This document shows, one piece after another, positions 5,708-7,917 of a stretch of 7,917 nucleotides of DNA. Source of the stretch: JAXDLK01 sp034666665 (lineage in GTDB: Bacteria; Desulfobacterota; Binatia; JACPRU01); contig JAXDLK010000163.1 of assembly GCA_034666665.1 (NCBI GenBank), positions 1-7,917 on the forward strand. Direction: 5' to 3'. A program made the translations under genes and the position numbers. How positions within the stretch are numbered: the first letter of the stretch is position 1; each line of letters starts with the position of its first letter. The notes under the pieces were generated by a model. It made no database searches. It was not told where the DNA came from and was given only the letters and a program-made list of their open reading frames with translations.

Positions 5708-7858
5708 ATGGGCATGCGGCGTTTCGCGGAGATCGTTGCGGCGGGAGCACTCATGCTCACCGCCGGGACTGCAGCGGCGGACTACTACTCTCATCCCGGG
5801 ATCCGGCCGGGGAACCGGTGCATCACGGCCACCGGCCAGAGCTTCGCGGCGGCCGGGATCGACCCGATCAACTGCCAGAAGCTCTTCTGGGACATCCCGG
5901 CGACGACGAAGCTCGGCGTGGTTGCGGTCGAAGCGCCGTACAACGAGGATTCGATCCCGCGCTTCCCCAACGGAATCAGCGATCGCATCCCTCCGATCTG
6001 GGTCGGGACGCTGGCGAGTGGGAAGGAAGAAGGCTTCGAGCGCCAGCAGGATTGTCAGGCGAACGCGTCCGGCTGCCACCGACTGTGCTCGGATCCCGAG
6101 GCCGTGCCTTTCTGGAAGCCGATCCTCGAGGCCGACGGCAAGACGCAGAAGATCGGCCAGGACCCTACCGGCAAGCTTCACTCCGTGGACGATCCCACGA
6201 AGCTCCAGTCCGGCCCCCTCGTTCAGACCGCGTGTCAGCGCGGCAGCCGCGCGTACTTCGGCCCCTGGCAGACCGGAACCGACCAGGCGAAGTTCGACGG
6301 CACGACCTCGAACAACATGATCCGCTTCGAGAACACGAGCCGCCTCAATCAAGACGTCGCGAACGGCGCGACCACGGAGGCCCGGCGGCTCGAGTGGAAC
6401 ACGTCCACCGAATTCTACAACCACTTCGGGAGCCACCATGGCACCTGCTACCAGCCGTCGGACGCGTGCGCTGACGTGAACGGCACGAAGCCGCGGTCCG
6501 CGTACGATGCGAACGATCCGAACGCCACCTGTTATAAGTACGAGGCATCGGCCGAGCCGACCTCCGGATGCTACTCGGCGGATGAGGATCCGGGCTGCAG
6601 CGGCGGCGTCGGCATGGGCGGGTTCCGCAATGCCACGCAGCTTCCCGGCCGCCTCTCGGTACCGCTGCCGGACGGCCGTGGCGTGCTCGGCACCGAGGAC
6701 CAGATCTGGGGTTGCAACCACCACACGGTGACGCAGCTCCCGCCGGGCAGCTACAGCATGACGAAGCTCGCGAACTATCGCCTGCAGAAGGGCGGTCTCA
6801 TCAACACGAAGGACAAGCCGATCAACGGCGCCGCACCCGGCCAAGTCATCGGCGGCACGGTTGGCGAGATGATCATGCAGTACTTGACGGAGCCGTTGAA
6901 CGCGAACGTGAAGCCGATAAGCGTCATGTTCAACGCGGCGGCTGACGATGCGACGACGTATTATCCGCCGTTCACCTGGAACTACCACGAGGCGGAATGG
7001 TTCGCGCCGTACGATGCTCAGATTGCTCTCGGCGCCATTCACAGTCACCACCGCATGGTGAAGGGCATCATGAACCCCGCCGGCGGGTTCCCTCCACGCG
7101 TGAACAGCCCGAACCCACTGTGCGGCGGCGTGATGAATCCCACGGCCGATACCGTGAATGCCTACACCGATTGGTACTGGGAAGACGCGCCGGTTTGCGA
7201 ATGGTGGAAGGATGCCGACGGAACGATCCCGCTGCGCAAGGGTCAGGCCTGGCGCACGACGTGCTACATCAACAACGGCATCACGCCGGAGGCGATAAAG
7301 CACGGTCTCGTCGCGGGCGCCGCGGTCGAGGCACTGAAGACGCTCGGAGCGCCGATTCCCGATTATCCGAAGCTCGTCGCCGCCAACACGTGGGGCGATG
7401 CGCTCGCGGGAAGCCCGCTCGGTCGTGAGCTCCTCTACGGCACGCATCCGCCGATCAACTACCGCGTGAAGTATACCTGCGGATCGGACCCGGTGACGAC
7501 CGGTACGCGGGCTCCAGTGATCGGCCACGGCAAGAACTGCAACGCGAACGCCGCCGTAGACCAAGAGGGGGACTACATCGATGGTGCATACCTGAACGAG
7601 GCGCAGTGTGGCGCTGGCGGGTACTGCAATCCTTCGGCGATCGTCTTCGCGTGCGTCGGAGAAGAAGAGATGTGCATCGGTGTCACGATGTACTTTGCGA
7701 TGCCGCGTCCGCTGAACTCGGACGGCTCGCCCAACGAAGGATTCATCGCCGAGGCCCAAGCGGCTCACGTGAACAATCTCGGTACACCAGGAAACACCGG
7801 ATTGCCGACCGACGTCCTCGTCGGCGGCAACTGCCCGGACTGCAAGGCCGGCCTGTAG
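5708..7858 (+). CDS. Secreted copper type II (PHM/DBM-like) monooxygenase-like protein, copy C
   Basis: This complete 716-residue paralog aligns with copy B throughout. The start at 5708 is set by a strong ribosome binding site and by a signal peptide of ordinary length (residues 1-24, ending AAA before DYYSHPGIRP). Candidate copper ligands are conserved: HSHH at 445-448 and Met655 in GEEEMCIGVTMYF (CuB-like), with His pairs at 243-244 (GSHHGTC) and 338-339 (GCNHH) available for CuA. The block from DQIWGCNHH through ANYRLQKGG is identical to copy B at 30 of 33 positions, so this region is under strong constraint. The EF-like loop of copy B is replaced by a cysteine-containing segment (DCQANASGCHRLC, 115-127). 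The last residues are CPDCKAGL. It should be exported and may hydroxylate an unknown substrate using copper and a reductant. Export and family are well supported; the reaction is inferred. Confidence 0.9.
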   Translation: MGMRRFAEIVAAGALMLTAGTAAADYYSHPGIRPGNRCITATGQSFAAAGIDPINCQKLFWDIPATTKLGVVAVEAPYNEDSIPRFPNGISDRIPPIWVGTLASGKEEGFERQQDCQANASGCHRLCSDPEAVPFWKPILEADGKTQKIGQDPTGKLHSVDDPTKLQSGPLVQTACQRGSRAYFGPWQTGTDQAKFDGTTSNNMIRFENTSRLNQDVANGATTEARRLEWNTSTEFYNHFGSHHGTCYQPSDACADVNGTKPRSAYDANDPNATCYKYEASAEPTSGCYSADEDPGCSGGVGMGGFRNATQLPGRLSVPLPDGRGVLGTEDQIWGCNHHTVTQLPPGSYSMTKLANYRLQKGGLINTKDKPINGAAPGQVIGGTVGEMIMQYLTEPLNANVKPISVMFNAAADDATTYYPPFTWNYHEAEWFAPYDAQIALGAIHSHHRMVKGIMNPAGGFPPRVNSPNPLCGGVMNPTADTVNAYTDWYWEDAPVCEWWKDADGTIPLRKGQAWRTTCYINNGITPEAIKHGLVAGAAVEALKTLGAPIPDYPKLVAANTWGDALAGSPLGRELLYGTHPPINYRVKYTCGSDPVTTGTRAPVIGHGKNCNANAAVDQEGDYIDGAYLNEAQCGAGGYCNPSAIVFACVGEEEMCIGVTMYFAMPRPLNSDGSPNEGFIAEAQAAHVNNLGTPGNTGLPTDVLVGGNCPDCKAGL

Positions 7859-7880
7859 GCTCGGCTTCCATCGAAGCACC

Positions 7881-7913
7881 AAGGGCGGGCTCTCTCGGGA
7901 GCCCGCCCTTTTT
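7881..7913 (+). terminator. Intrinsic terminator of copy C
   Basis: A perfect 12-base-pair stem, AAGGGCGGGCTC (7881-7892) with GAGCCCGCCCTT (7899-7910), runs into five T (7909-7913), starting 22 bases after the stop. Its left arm is identical to that of the copy A terminator over twelve bases. Confidence 0.92.
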
Positions 7914-7917
7914 CGTG

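Noticed and set aside
5588..7882. Very long open frame (764 codons) on the - strand covering all of copy C.
   Set aside because: It is codon-aligned antisense to a real gene. It stays open because the sense gene lacks TTA, CTA and TCA codons, as expected with GC-rich third positions. It has no signal sequence, motif or family resemblance. The - strand frame over copy B (855-2237) is the same effect.

Overview
This is a GC-rich bacterial window. Shine-Dalgarno sites, Sec signal peptides and a lipobox lipoprotein point to a Gram-negative cell. I cannot name the organism. A delta-proteobacterial-type or uncultured phylum (Myxococcota, Desulfobacterota, Binatota or similar) would fit, but that is a guess from base composition and gene style.

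The window is dominated by three paralogous genes for large secreted proteins on the + strand. Copy A is only its 3' end (1-392), copy B is complete (636-2777, 713 aa) and copy C is complete (5708-7858, 716 aa). All begin with a signal peptide where the start is visible, are rich in cysteine, and share motifs along their full length. Two motifs are diagnostic. One is a His-Ser-His-His block that resembles the His-Thr-His-His CuB site of peptidylglycine alpha-hydroxylating monooxygenase (PHM) and dopamine beta-monooxygenase. The other is a late Glu-Met-Cys block followed by Met-Tyr-aromatic, which resembles the block holding the PHM Met314 CuB ligand. I therefore read them as divergent bacterial relatives of copper type II, ascorbate-dependent monooxygenases. 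The substrate is unknown, and the assignment rests on motifs, not on a search.

Between copies B and C lies about 2.9 kb of unrelated material: a B terminator, a stretch with two palindromes, the decayed front end of an AAA_14/DUF4143-type ATPase (about 3039-3402), a VapBC-type toxin-antitoxin pair on the - strand (3452-4083), a five-repeat TPR lipoprotein on the + strand (4194-4871), and a secreted helical protein on the - strand (4872-5531) whose stop codon abuts that of the TPR gene. The toxin-antitoxin pair and ATPase remnant look like accessory DNA that landed between members of a tandem array.

Each monooxygenase-like copy appears to be its own transcription unit. Each is followed by a strong intrinsic terminator, those of A and C being nearly identical, and B and C each have a long leader holding a small hairpin that shares a core sequence. 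The array looks like repeated duplication of a gene together with its flanking signals. I see no RNA genes, CRISPR arrays or complete insertion sequences.
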